Origin: JANWHQ01 sp963775275
Lineage (GTDB): Bacteria > Pseudomonadota > Alphaproteobacteria > Caulobacterales > Caulobacteraceae
Direction of reading: 5' to 3'
DNA: 64,000 nucleotides
Assembly (NCBI GenBank): GCA_963775275.1
Contig: CAVZII010000005.1
Span: forward strand, 1,488,001 to 1,552,000
The translations under genes and the position numbers were made by a program. Each line of letters starts with the position of its first letter. The first letter of the stretch is position 1. The notes beneath the pieces were generated by a model. That model ran no database searches. It worked only from the letters and a program-made list of their open reading frames with translations, and was not told where the DNA came from. Shown here piece after piece: positions 37,627-46,075 of the stretch.

Positions 37627-38478
37627 ATGCGACAGCCGAGCCTGACTGCAGAACGCGCCAAGCTCCTGGGCGCCGGGATGGACCTGGTGACCGCCGGACA
37701 GGTGCTCGACTTCGTCGCCCTGGCGGCCGAGCGCGAGGCCCGGGCCGTGGTCGCCAACCACAACCTGCACAGTGTCCACCTGACCAAGGTGAGCCGCGAG
37801 ATGGCGGCCTTCTACCGCTCGGCCGATCTGGTCGAGATCGATTCCACGCCCCTCATCTGGTGGGCCAGGCTGATGGGGCTTCCCGCCTCCTACGCCAATC
37901 GCTGCACCTATCTGGACTGGCGCGAGGATTTCTGGCGGCGCGCCTCCGAGAACGGCTGGCGGGTCTACTACCTCGGCGGCCGGCCGGGCGTGGCCGACAA
38001 GGCCGCGCGCCTCCTCATGGATCGCTGGCCGGGCGTCATCATCGAGACCCACCACGGCTATTTCGACAAGCGGCCGGGCTCCTGGGAGAACCGGGCGGTG
38101 CTGGACCAGATCAATGTCTTCCGCCCGCACGTCCTTCTGGTCGGCATGGGCATGCCGGTCCAGGAGCTGTGGGCCGCGCGCAACCTCGACGCCCTGGTCT
38201 CCGGCGTGGTCATGACCGTGGGCGCGGCCTTCGACTACGAGGCGGGGGTCCAGAAGGCGGCGCCGCGCATCCTGGGGCGCCTGGGCGTGGAGTGGCTCTA
38301 CCGCCTCCTGCACGATCCAAAGCGCCTCTTTACCCGCTACCTCGTCGAGCCCTGGACCCTGGTCCCCGCGCTCATGATCGATCTCGTGCGGCTGGCCTTC
38401 GCCCGCTCCGGGCTGCAGCTGCAGCCGCGGGCCCTCGATCCGGCCCCGGCCCCCCAGGAGGCGCCCATCCTGGCGTGA
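37627..38478 (+). CDS. WecG/TagA/CpsF-family glycosyltransferase
   Basis: 283 residues. The family core is present: VVANHNLHSVHLTKVSREM, DLVEIDSTPLIWWARLMG (with the catalytic Asp), WRVYYLGGRPGVADKAA, THHGYFDK, HVLLVGMGMPVQELW and VGAAFDYEAGVQKAAPRILGRLGVEWLYRLLHDP-type end. Adds UDP-HexNAc or HexNAcA (ManNAcA in WecG) to a lipid-linked acceptor. It fits the upstream wecB/wecC pair, although it lies 16 kb away. ATG 37627 follows AGGGTGGG. Confidence 0.9.
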   Translation: MRQPSLTAERAKLLGAGMDLVTAGQVLDFVALAAEREARAVVANHNLHSVHLTKVSREMAAFYRSADLVEIDSTPLIWWARLMGLPASYANRCTYLDWREDFWRRASENGWRVYYLGGRPGVADKAARLLMDRWPGVIIETHHGYFDKRPGSWENRAVLDQINVFRPHVLLVGMGMPVQELWAARNLDALVSGVVMTVGAAFDYEAGVQKAAPRILGRLGVEWLYRLLHDPKRLFTRYLVEPWTLVPALMIDLVRLAFARSGLQLQPRALDPAPAPQEAPILA

Positions 38479-38515
38479 ACCTCGCGTCAACCCTATCGGC
38501 GCAAGAACCACAACC

Positions 38516-38926
38516 ATGCGCCCGACCGGCACGCGCCGATGTCTGCTGCTTCTCGTCCTTGCGGCCCTCAGCGCGGCCGCGCCGCTCGCCGCGCGCGCCG
38601 GCGAGGGCGGCGGCAAGGCCAAGGACCCCTATGTCCGCCTCCAGGCCGTCGCCGTCTCGACCATCCACACGAGCGGCCGCCACGGCGTCATGACCGTCGA
38701 GGTCGGAATCGACGCCAAGGACCCCGGGCTCAGGAACAAGGTCGACCTCTACACGCCGATCTTGCGCTCGGCCTATGTGTCGGCCCTGCAGCCCTACGCC
38801 CTGGGCCTTCCCCCCGGGTCGCCGCCCAACGCCGACTACATCTCCATGACGCTCCAGCGTGAGACCGACCGCGTGCTCGGTCGGCCCGGCGCGCGCCTGC
38901 TCCTGGGCTCGATCCTGATCAACTGA
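38516..38926 (+). CDS. Small secreted protein, FliL-like C-terminal pattern, unknown function
   Basis: 136 residues with a signal peptide (RRCLLLLVLAALSAAAPLAARAG). The mature part has DPYVRLQAVAVSTIHTSGRHG, VEVGIDAKDPGLRNKVDLYT and LLLGSILIN at the end, recalling the beta-strand/helix order of FliL-type periplasmic domains, but without a membrane anchor. Follows the WecG-family gene by 37 bases. Function not established. Confidence 0.6.
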   Translation: MRPTGTRRCLLLLVLAALSAAAPLAARAGEGGGKAKDPYVRLQAVAVSTIHTSGRHGVMTVEVGIDAKDPGLRNKVDLYTPILRSAYVSALQPYALGLPPGSPPNADYISMTLQRETDRVLGRPGARLLLGSILIN

Positions 38927-39014
38927 GCGCCAGCCGGAACCGCTGCCGGAGTTGACGGCGCCGCCCGGGTGACGCAGTCCCTGGGCGGGGTTCCTGGTCC
39001 ATGGAAGCTTGAGA

Positions 39015-40004
39015 ATGGCGACGGTTCTGGTCACCGGCGGCGCCGGCTACATCGGCTCGCACGCCTGCAAGGCCCTGGCGGCCGCGGGCCACACGCCCGT
39101 CGCCTATGACAACCTGATCTACGGACACGACTGGGCCGTCCGATGGGGGCCGCTGGAGCGTGGCGACATCCTCGACCCTGACCGGCTCGGCGAGGTCATC
39201 GACCAATACCAGCCGGACGCCGTCATGCACTTCGCCGCCTTCGCCTATGTCGGCGAATCCGTCGCCGATCCGGCCAAGTACTACCGCAACAATGTCGTCG
39301 GGACCTTGACCCTGCTCGACGCCATGCGCGCCCGCGGCGTGGAGCGCCTGGTCTTCTCCAGCTCCTGCACGGTCTACGGCGTCCCGGACACGACCCCGAT
39401 CCGCGAGGATGCGCCGGTGCGCGCCATCAGCCCCTACGGGTCGTCCAAGCTGATGATGGAGCAGATCCTGGCCGACTATGGCGCCGCCTATGGCCTGAAG
39501 GCCATCGCACTGCGCTACTTCAACGCGGCCGGCGCCGACCCCGAGGGCGAGACCGGCGAGGCGCACGATCCGGAGACCCACCTGATCCCCCTGGTGCTCG
39601 ACGCGGCGGCCGGCTCGCGGCCGGACATCACCGTCTTCGGCGACGACTACGCCACGCCGGACGGCACCTGCATCCGCGACTACATCCATGTCACGGACCT
39701 CGCCGACGCCCACGTCCGCGCGCTGCAGGCGCTGGCCGAGCCTGGCCGGCCGGGCGGCCTCGGCGTCTACAACCTCGGGACCGGCGTCGGCGTCTCGGTG
39801 GCCGAGATCATCGACGCCGCGCGGCGCATCACCGGTTGCGCCATCCCGGTGCGGATGGGCGAGCGCCGCCCCGGCGATCCGCCCGCCCTGTTCGCCGACG
39901 CCGGCCTGGCGCGCGCCGAGCTCGGCTGGACGCCCCACATGTCCGACATCGAGACCGTGATCGGCACGGCCTGGCGCTGGCGGATGCGCAACTCGGGGCC
40001 CTAA
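39015..40004 (+). CDS. galE: UDP-glucose 4-epimerase
   Basis: 329 residues. NAD-binding GGAGYIGSHACKAL (8-21), catalytic S116 and Y141-x3-K145 (SPYGSSKLMMEQ), and AGADPEGETGEAHDPETHLIP, the GalE sugar-binding block. Interconverts UDP-Glc and UDP-Gal for surface glycans. ATG 39015 is preferred to TTG 39009. Convergent with the pterin dehydratase, whose frame runs into this gene on the opposite strand. Confidence 0.94.
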   Translation: MATVLVTGGAGYIGSHACKALAAAGHTPVAYDNLIYGHDWAVRWGPLERGDILDPDRLGEVIDQYQPDAVMHFAAFAYVGESVADPAKYYRNNVVGTLTLLDAMRARGVERLVFSSSCTVYGVPDTTPIREDAPVRAISPYGSSKLMMEQILADYGAAYGLKAIALRYFNAAGADPEGETGEAHDPETHLIPLVLDAAAGSRPDITVFGDDYATPDGTCIRDYIHVTDLADAHVRALQALAEPGRPGGLGVYNLGTGVGVSVAEIIDAARRITGCAIPVRMGERRPGDPPALFADAGLARAELGWTPHMSDIETVIGTAWRWRMRNSGP

Positions 40005-40293
40005 CCCAGCCTGCCGCCTCATCGGCGATCTTGGCCAGCTTCACGTCGAGCTCGGTGACGCCATCGGCGTCGTGGGTCGCCAGCGTGATCTCGACCCTGT
40101 CGTAGACGTTGAACCATTCCGGATGATGGTCGAGCTTCTCGGCCGCCAGGGCGACCTTGGTCATGAACCCGAAGGCGTCTCGGAAGTCATTGAATTTGAA
40201 CGACTTTCCTATGGCCTCTCGCCCCTCGACGGCGCGCCAGCCCTGGAGCTGCGCCAGCGCCGCCTCCACCGGGATCCTGCCGGGTCGCGCCAT
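39829..40293 (-). CDS. 4a-hydroxytetrahydrobiopterin dehydratase (pterin-4a-carbinolamine dehydratase)
   Basis: ATG 40293. Residues 1-95 are a complete PCD domain: FKFNDFRDAFGFMTKVALAAE, the active site LDHHPEW (H56-H57-P58) and H74 in LATHDADG. It recycles the pterin cofactor of aromatic amino acid hydroxylases and can act as a DCoH-type protein. Most relatives stop near residue 95 (about 40008); here the frame runs about 60 residues further, antisense to galE, with Arg/Ala/Ser-rich filler. A one- or two-base indel near 40012 would bring a TAG into frame, so the tail is probably artefactual. Confidence 0.82.
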   Translation of the reverse strand: MARPGRIPVEAALAQLQGWRAVEGREAIGKSFKFNDFRDAFGFMTKVALAAEKLDHHPEWFNVYDRVEITLATHDADGVTELDVKLAKIADEAAGWVRAPSCASASARPCRSRSRCRTCGASSRARRAPGRRRRTGRADRRGGARPSAPGWRNR

Positions 40294-40325
40294 GGTTCTG
40301 TGGTCCCAAAACCTCTTGCTCGAGC

Positions 40326-41837
40326 CTATCGCAACAGCGCCGCCATAAGGAAGGTCAGGCCCGCCACAGCGGTTCCCAGCGCAAACCACAGCAGCTTGGA
40401 TGATGGCTCGCGGGGCTCTGCATGATGCGCCGTCGGCGCGGGCGGCGGTCCGGAGGCGCGGCGCATCAGGGCCTCCACCGCCGCCAGGCCCTGCTCGGCC
40501 AGGCGCTCGATCCTGGCCGGCGGCGCCAGCTCCCTGATGATGTAGCGCCGCACGACCGGATCGGCCGCCGCCCAGATGTCGTGGTCCGGATAGAGCCGCC
40601 GCGCCACGCCCTCGGCCACGACCATGGTCTTCTGCAGCAGCACCAGCTCGGGCCGCAGGCGCATGTCGAACAGGCCCGTGATCTCGAAGAGCTGGGTCAG
40701 GACCCCGCCCATGGAGACCTCCGAGGCCATGCGCCCGAAGATCGGCTCGCCCACGGCCCGCAGCGCCTGGGCGAAGGAGTTCACCGAATGCTGCGCGGGC
40801 ACATAGCCCGCCTCGAAGTGGCTCTCGGCCACCTTGCGGTAGTCCCGCTCCAGGAAGCCGTAGAGGATCTGGGCCAGATACCGCCGCTCGGCCTTGCCGA
40901 GCCGCCCGATGATGCCGAAGTCGACGGCCGTCAGGGTCGCAGGCGGCGCGACGAACAGGTTGCCCTCGTGCAGGTCGGCGTGGAACACGCCATGGTCCAG
41001 CGCCTGGGCGAGGAACGCCCGGATCACGTTGTCGGCCAGGGCCTTGCGGTTCAGGCCCGGCTGGTCGAGCGCGGCGGGGTCCGACAGCGGCAACCCCTCG
41101 GCCCAGGTCAGGGTCAGGACCCGCTTGCCCACGCCGTCCCAGATCACGTCGGGCGCGCGCATGTAGCCGTCGCGCGCCATCACCTCCGAGAGCTCGCTCG
41201 CGCCCGCCGCCTCGAAACGCAGGTCGAGCTCCAGCTGCAGCGAGCGGGCGACAGTCGAGGCCAGCGCCCTCGGCTCGAGCCTGCGCGCCTCCGGCCCCAG
41301 CCCCTCGGCGATCCGCGCCGCCAGCGCCAGGGTCTGGATGTCCTGGACCACGCGCCGCTCGACCCTCGGGCGCAGCACCTTGACCGCCACCTTGCGCCCG
41401 TCCAGCAGCCGGGCCGGATGCGCCTGGGCCAGCGAGGCGGCCGCCACGGGCGCCTCGAAGGCCGAAAACAGGTCCTCCAGGGGACGGCCGAGGCTCCTGG
41501 CGACCTCGGCCTTGGCAAGGTCGGTCGGGAAGGGCTCGAGCCGGTCCTTCAGCCGACCGAGATCCTCGGCGAAGTCGCGCCCGAAGATGTCGGCCCGCGT
41601 CGACATCACCTGGCCCAGCTTGATCGAGACCGGCCCCAGCTGTTCCAGCGTCCGCGCCAGCCGCTCGCCCGGCCGCCCTTCGCGCGCCTGCGGACCGGCG
41701 AAGAGCCGCAGGAACCGGCCGAGCAGCCTCGCCTGTCCCGGCAGCCAGGGCTCGACCTCACGCGGGATCAGGGCGTCGGCGCGGGCGAGCCGCCAGCCCG
41801 CCCCGATCAGCCGGGCGAAGGCGCCCCAATCGCTCAT
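40326..41837 (-). CDS. ubiB: UbiB protein kinase-like ubiquinone biosynthesis protein
   Basis: 503 residues. KxGQ motif at 73-76 (IKLGQVMSTRADIFG), Ala-rich loop AAASLAQAHPARL, HADLHEGNLFV and DFGIIGRLGKAE (atypical kinase catalytic and Mg loops), plus two C-terminal membrane spans ending LLWFALGTAVAGLTFLMAALL. An ATPase required for ubiquinone synthesis at the membrane. Directly downstream of ubiE in the same direction (52-base gap). Confidence 0.95.
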   Translation of the reverse strand: MSDWGAFARLIGAGWRLARADALIPREVEPWLPGQARLLGRFLRLFAGPQAREGRPGERLARTLEQLGPVSIKLGQVMSTRADIFGRDFAEDLGRLKDRLEPFPTDLAKAEVARSLGRPLEDLFSAFEAPVAAASLAQAHPARLLDGRKVAVKVLRPRVERRVVQDIQTLALAARIAEGLGPEARRLEPRALASTVARSLQLELDLRFEAAGASELSEVMARDGYMRAPDVIWDGVGKRVLTLTWAEGLPLSDPAALDQPGLNRKALADNVIRAFLAQALDHGVFHADLHEGNLFVAPPATLTAVDFGIIGRLGKAERRYLAQILYGFLERDYRKVAESHFEAGYVPAQHSVNSFAQALRAVGEPIFGRMASEVSMGGVLTQLFEITGLFDMRLRPELVLLQKTMVVAEGVARRLYPDHDIWAAADPVVRRYIIRELAPPARIERLAEQGLAAVEALMRRASGPPPAPTAHHAEPREPSSKLLWFALGTAVAGLTFLMAALLR

Positions 41838-41889
41838 CGGCGCTCCCTTGTGGGACGCTGGCTCATGGGACGCTCGCTCATCCGCGCCT

Positions 41890-42648
41890 TCAGAGCGCCC
41901 ATCCGTGGTGCAGGGCCACGACGCCGCCGGTGAAGTTGGTGAAGCCGGTCTGCTTGAAGCCCGCCTCGCCCATCATGCCCGCCAGGGTCGGCTGGTCGGG
42001 GAAGCGGCGGATGCTCTCGACCAGGTACTGGTAGGCCTCGCGGTCCTTGGCCACCAGCTCGCCGATCGCGGGGATGGCCTTGAAGGAATAGGCGTCGTAG
42101 GCGGTCCGCAGCGCGCCGGTGATCGGCCGCGAGAACTCCAGGCACAGGAACCGTCCGCCAGGCTTCAGCGCCCGCCGCGCTTCGCGCAGCGCCAGGGGGA
42201 TGTCGGTGACGTTCCTGAGGCCGAAGCTGATGATGTAGGCGTCCGCTGTCCGGTCGGGGATGGGCAGGCGCTGGGCGTCGCCCACGGCCCAGGCGATCTC
42301 GCGCTCACCGCCGCGGGCGCGGCCCTGGCCCAGCATGTCCTCGTCGAAGTCCAGCACCACGATGCGCGCGTCCGGTCCGCCGCGGCGGTCCCGCGCCTCG
42401 CGCGCGAGCCTGGCGAGCCGGCGGGCGATGTCGCCGGTGCCGCCGGCCACGTCCAGGATGGTCTCCCCCGGCTGCGGATTGAGCCGCCGGGCCGCCATGT
42501 CCTTCCAGATCCGGTGCACGCCCGCCGACATGAGGTCGTTCATCAGGTCGTAACGGCGCGCCACGCGGTCGAAGACCCCGCGCACCAGGCCCGGCTTTTC
42601 CGCCGGGTCGACGTCCTGGAAACCGAAGCTGGCGCTGCGCTCGCTCAT
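41890..42648 (-). CDS. ubiE: Bifunctional demethylmenaquinone/2-methoxy-6-polyprenyl-benzoquinol methyltransferase
   Basis: 252 residues. Begins SFGFQDVDPAEKPGLVRGVF; UbiE signatures YDLMNDLMSAGVHRIWKD, LDVAGGTGDIARRLAR (66-80), SFGLRNVTDIPLALREA and the C-terminal GVVALHHGW. C-methylates the ubiquinone ring. First gene of a ubiE-ubiB unit, a pairing conserved across alphaproteobacteria next to mutM. Confidence 0.96.
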   Translation of the reverse strand: MSERSASFGFQDVDPAEKPGLVRGVFDRVARRYDLMNDLMSAGVHRIWKDMAARRLNPQPGETILDVAGGTGDIARRLARLAREARDRRGGPDARIVVLDFDEDMLGQGRARGGEREIAWAVGDAQRLPIPDRTADAYIISFGLRNVTDIPLALREARRALKPGGRFLCLEFSRPITGALRTAYDAYSFKAIPAIGELVAKDREAYQYLVESIRRFPDQPTLAGMMGEAGFKQTGFTNFTGGVVALHHGWAL

Positions 42649-42739
42649 CGCCCGCGCGTCTTAGGCGCGATGACGCAGCCGCGAAAGGGCTTGGACCCCT
42701 GGCGATGACGCGCAGGGTCATGATAAAGTGCGGCGCGTC

Positions 42740-43000
42740 ATGACCGAGACTCCGGTTCAGATTCGCAAGCCAGCCGTAATTCGCGATATTCGCGAGCTCG
42801 CCGCTCTCAAGGGCCAGGCGATGACCGATGTTGTCGCCGACGCCGTTCGCGGCGAGCTCACGCGCGCGCGGCGCGCTTCGAGCGCCGAGGAGAAGCGGAA
42901 GGCGGTCCGCGCGATCGTCGAGGAGCTGCACCGCTTGCCGCGGCTGGGCCCCCCGCTCACGGACGATGATCTTTACGACGAGAACGGCCTGCCCAGGTGA
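42740..43000 (+). CDS. vapB: VapB-type antitoxin
   Basis: 86 residues from ATG 42740. IRKPAVIRDIRELAALKGQAMTDVVADAVR resembles the PSK/Rv0623-type ribbon-helix-helix antitoxin N-terminus, and the C-terminal tail (LTDDDLYDENGLPR) is the toxin-binding region that ends with the usual LYDE-G-LP. The stop overlaps the toxin's ATG (TGATG), the normal coupling in vapBC operons. Confidence 0.85.
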   Translation: MTETPVQIRKPAVIRDIRELAALKGQAMTDVVADAVRGELTRARRASSAEEKRKAVRAIVEELHRLPRLGPPLTDDDLYDENGLPR

Positions 43001-43389
43001 TGGTCGTCGACGCATCTGCCGTTCTCGCCATCGTTCTCAAGGAGTCCGACGCCGAACGCTTCGAGGAGACGCTCATCGCGCGCGGCGGAGGACTCATGTC
43101 GGCGGTGAACTATTGGGAGGTCTTGGCGAAGTCTTGGGTGGAGTTCGGCCGGCCCGGCCAGATCGCCGCCAAGGCCGTCCTCGAGCGGCTTGGAGTGGAC
43201 GTGGTTGTCGTCTCGGCCGATGACGCCGAGCGGGCTGCCATGGCGTTCGAGCGCTTTGGAAAGCGCGCGGCAGGAAAGCTGAATCTCGGAGACTGCTTCG
43301 CCTACGCCCTCGCGAAAACCGAGGGCGACGGCCTGCTCTTCAAAGGCGACGACTTCCGCCAGACCGACATTACTTCGGCTCTCCGCTGA
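43000..43389 (+). CDS. vapC: VapC-type PIN-domain ribonuclease toxin
   Basis: 129 residues. The PIN acidic residues are D4 (VVDASAVLAIVL), E40 (VNYWEVLAKS) and D98 (NLGDCFAYALAK). VapC toxins cleave RNA, often tRNA, when freed from VapB. Ends GDGLLFKGDDFRQTDI, typical of the family. Inserted between ubiE and mutM, which are neighbours in relatives. Confidence 0.9.
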   Translation: MVVDASAVLAIVLKESDAERFEETLIARGGGLMSAVNYWEVLAKSWVEFGRPGQIAAKAVLERLGVDVVVVSADDAERAAMAFERFGKRAAGKLNLGDCFAYALAKTEGDGLLFKGDDFRQTDITSALR

Positions 43390-43395
43390 ACGCCC

Positions 43396-44255
43396 ATGCC
43401 CGAGCTTCCCGAGGTCGAGACCGTCCGCCGGGGCCTGGAGCCGGTCCTGCTCGGCGCCCGGCTCGCGAGGGTGGAGGCGCGGCGCAAGGACCTGCGCTTT
43501 CCCCTGCCGAGGGACTTCGCCCGCCGCCTGACCGGCGCGCGCGTCGAAGGGCTGTCGCGGCGGGCCAAGTACATCCTCGTCGCGCTCGATACGGGCGAGA
43601 CCCTGGTGATGCACATGGGCATGTCAGGCCGCTTCGAGATCGAGGGCGCGGACCGGTCGCGCCCTGGCGCCTTCCGCGAAGCCGCCGCCTTCGACGACAG
43701 GCACGCCCACGTCCTGTTCGAGACCGACAAGGGCGCGCGCATCACCTTCTTCGACGCGCGCCGGTTCGGCTACATGGACCTCGTTCCGACCGACAGTCGG
43801 CCGAGTGCCGCTGGTTCAAGGACCTCGGACCCGAGCCGCTCGGCAACGCATTCAACGCCGGGCATCTGAAGGCGGCCTTCGCCCATCGCATCCAGAACGT
43901 CAAGGCGACGCTGCTCGACCAGAAGATCGTGGCGGGGCTCGGCAACATCTATGTCTGCGAGGCGCTGCATCGGGCCCGCATCTCGCCCCTGAGGGCGGCC
44001 GGCAGGATCTCGCCCAAGCGCCTCGAGGCCCTGGCCCAGGCCGTGCGCGAGGTGCTCCTGGAGGCGATCGAGGCCGGCGGCTCGACCCTGCGCGACTACG
44101 CCCGGGCCGACGGCGAGCTCGGCTATTTCCAGCACGCCTTCCGGGCCTACGGCCGCGAGGACGAGCCCTGCCTCAGGCCCGGCTGCCGCGGCGTGATCGG
44201 GCGCGTCGTCCAGGCCGGCCGCTCCACCTTCTACTGCCCGGTCTGCCAGAGCTAG
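43396..44255 (+). CDS. mutM: Formamidopyrimidine-DNA glycosylase, one frameshift
   Basis: Removes 8-oxoguanine and formamidopyrimidines. MPELPEVETVRRGL with catalytic P2/E3, K58 in SRRAKYIL, and MHMGMSGRF are in the first frame. Near 43799 one base is missing; the next frame resumes CRWFKDLGPEPLGNAF, LLDQKIVAGLGNIYVCEALH and the C-terminal zinc finger (C-x4-C in EPCLRPGCRG, C-x2-C in FYCPVCQ). Both halves are conserved to the last residue, so a consensus error is more likely than loss of this repair enzyme. Confidence 0.9.
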
Positions 44256-44289
44256 CCGCCCCCTCCGGACCGACATAGGTTGCCGCGCC

Positions 44290-45163
44290 ATGTCCAGACC
44301 GGTCCGCGCCGTCCTCGTCCTCGCCTTGTCTCTGCTCTGGCCCGCCGCGGCGCTCGCCCTGCCGCCGGTCTGGGTGGTGCACGACCGCGATTCGACCATC
44401 ACCCTGTTCGGCTCGGTGCACCTGCTGCCCCAGAACCTCGACTGGCGCCCGCCCGCGCTCGGCAAGGCGCTCGCCGAGGCGGACGACGTCTGGTTCGAGG
44501 CGCCCATGGACGAGGCGGGCCGCGAGGCGGCGAGCCGGGAGGCCCAGGCCCACGCCTTCCTGCCCGCCGGTCAGAGCCTGATCGCCATGCTTTCGGCGAA
44601 GGGCCGCGCGCGGCTGAACAAGGTCAGCCAGCAGCTCGGGGTCCCCGCCGAGCAGTTCGACCGGTTCCAGCCCTGGTACGCCGAGCTCGTGATCTCCACC
44701 GCCCTCTACCAGAAGCTGGGGGCCGAGCAGTCGCAGGGGGTGGAGGAGCAGCTCTGGGCCGGCGTGCGCCCCGAGGCCAGGCGCGTCGCGCTCGAGATCT
44801 CCCGCCCAGCAGATCGGCTTCTTCGCAGACGCGTCAATCAAGGACCAGCTCGCCTCGCTGGAGGAGACCCTCAAGGAGGCCGGCGATGTCAAACACGACT
44901 ACCAGGTGATGCTTCATGCCTGGCTGAAAGGCGATATCCGCACGCTCGACCGCGAGGTCGTCGAGCCCTTGCGCAAGGAGGCGCCCGGGCTCTATGCCAG
45001 AGTTGTGCAACAGCGAAATGCGCGGTGGACCGACGCTGTTGTCAGCCGGCTCAAGGGCTCTGGCCACACGGTGATCGTCGTGGGCATGGGCCACCTGATC
45101 GGCAAGGACGGGCTTCCCGCCCAGCTTCGGGCGCGCGGCTACGCGGTGGACGGTCCGCCGTAG
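44290..45163 (+). CDS. TraB/GumN-family protein, one frameshift
   Basis: Signal peptide VLVLALSLLWPAAALA, then the N-terminal TraB/GumN block PPVWVVHDRDSTITLFGSVH, VWFEAPMD and FQPWYAELVISTAL. Near 44808 the frame breaks after ALEISRPA; the adjacent frame continues QIGFFADASIKDQLASLEE and ends SGHTVIVVGMGHLIGKDGLPA, the conserved C-terminal GxGH motif. About 290 residues joined. Predicted Tiki-like metalloprotease fold; role in bacteria is unclear. The stop codon TAG is the first part of a perfect hairpin. Confidence 0.82.
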
Positions 45164-45211
45164 TGGTGCGATTCGAACGGACGCTGCAGACGTCCGTTCG
45201 AATCGCACCAC
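45163..45211. repeat. Perfect 21-bp inverted repeat starting at a stop codon
   Basis: Arms 45163-45183 and 45191-45211 are perfectly complementary around a seven-base centre. The left arm begins with the G of the GumN stop TAG and reads GTGGTGCGATTCG; the right arm ends CGAATCGCACCAC. No T-tract follows, so it is not a classical intrinsic terminator. A second stem (45243-45251 with 45257-45265) lies 31 bases downstream. Confidence 0.85.
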
Positions 45212-45242
45212 AAGTCTTTGGAATCGTGCGGATCGGACCACA

Positions 45243-45265
45243 AAACGGATGCGAGTCATCCGTTT
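45243..45265. repeat. Second, shorter hairpin downstream of the 21-bp inverted repeat
   Basis: AAACGGATG (45243-45251) pairs with CATCCGTTT (45257-45265) around CGAGT. With the preceding hairpin it forms a two-stem unit filling the gap between the GumN-like gene and the enoyl-CoA hydratase gene. Confidence 0.75.
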
Positions 45266-45295
45266 GCTACGATCCGCCAGCGAGGAGCCGCAGCC

Positions 45296-46075
45296 TTGTC
45301 CTACGAGACCCTGATCGTCGAGCCCCAGGAGGACGGCGTCGTCCTGATCCGGCTGAACCGTCCCGAGGCGCTGAACGCGCTGAACGACCAGCTGATGGAC
45401 GAACTGACCGCCGCGCTCGACGCCACGGAGGCGGACGGCGACGTCCACGCCGTGGTGATCACCGGCTCGGAGCGCGCCTTCGCCGCCGGCGCCGACATCA
45501 AGGAGATGGCCTCCAAGGACTATGTCGAGGTCTTCAAGGAGGACTTCATCACCCGCAACTGGGAGCGGGTGACCCGCTGCCGCAAGCCCGTCATCGCCGC
45601 GGTGGCCGGCTATGCGCTGGGCGGCGGGTGCGAGCTCGCCATGATGTGCGACTTCATCATCGCCGCCGAGACGGCCAAGTTCGGCCAGCCCGAGATCACC
45701 CTCGGCGTCTCTCCGGGCGCGGGCGGCACCCAGCGGCTGACACGGCTGGTAGGCAAGTCCAAGGCCATGGACATGATCCTGACCGGCCGGATGATGGACG
45801 CCGCCGAGGCCGAGCGCGCGGGCCTTGTCAGCCGCGTGGTCGCCGCCGATGCGCTGGTCGAGGAGGCGCTGAAGGCGGCGAAGAAGATCGCGGGCCTCTC
45901 GTCCGTCTCGGTCATGCTGACCAAGGAGTTGGTGAACGCCGCCTACGAGACCCCGCTCGGCCAGGGGGTGCGGCTGGAGCGGCGGCTCTTCCACTCCATG
46001 TTCGCCCTGCAGGACCAGAAGGAGGGCATGGCCGCCTTCGCCGAGAAGCGGAAGCCGGACTTCAAGGGCCGTTAG
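45296..46075 (+). CDS. Enoyl-CoA hydratase
   Basis: 259 residues. TTG 45296 follows CGAGGAG and gives the family's standard SYETLIVE start; the frame is open upstream into the repeat but that is non-coding. Crotonase motifs: FAAGADIKEM (oxyanion hole), AVAGYALGGGCELAMMCD and GQPEITLGVSPGAGGTQRL carrying both catalytic glutamates. Hydrates enoyl-CoA in beta-oxidation. In relatives this gene lies between mutM and rpsT/dnaA. Overlaps the convergent transporter stop. Confidence 0.93.
   Translation: MSYETLIVEPQEDGVVLIRLNRPEALNALNDQLMDELTAALDATEADGDVHAVVITGSERAFAAGADIKEMASKDYVEVFKEDFITRNWERVTRCRKPVIAAVAGYALGGGCELAMMCDFIIAAETAKFGQPEITLGVSPGAGGTQRLTRLVGKSKAMDMILTGRMMDAAEAERAGLVSRVVAADALVEEALKAAKKIAGLSSVSVMLTKELVNAAYETPLGQGVRLERRLFHSMFALQDQKEGMAAFAEKRKPDFKGR

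Noticed and set aside
45163..45211. A classical intrinsic terminator
   Set aside because: The stem is strong but no T-run follows, and a second stem lies downstream.
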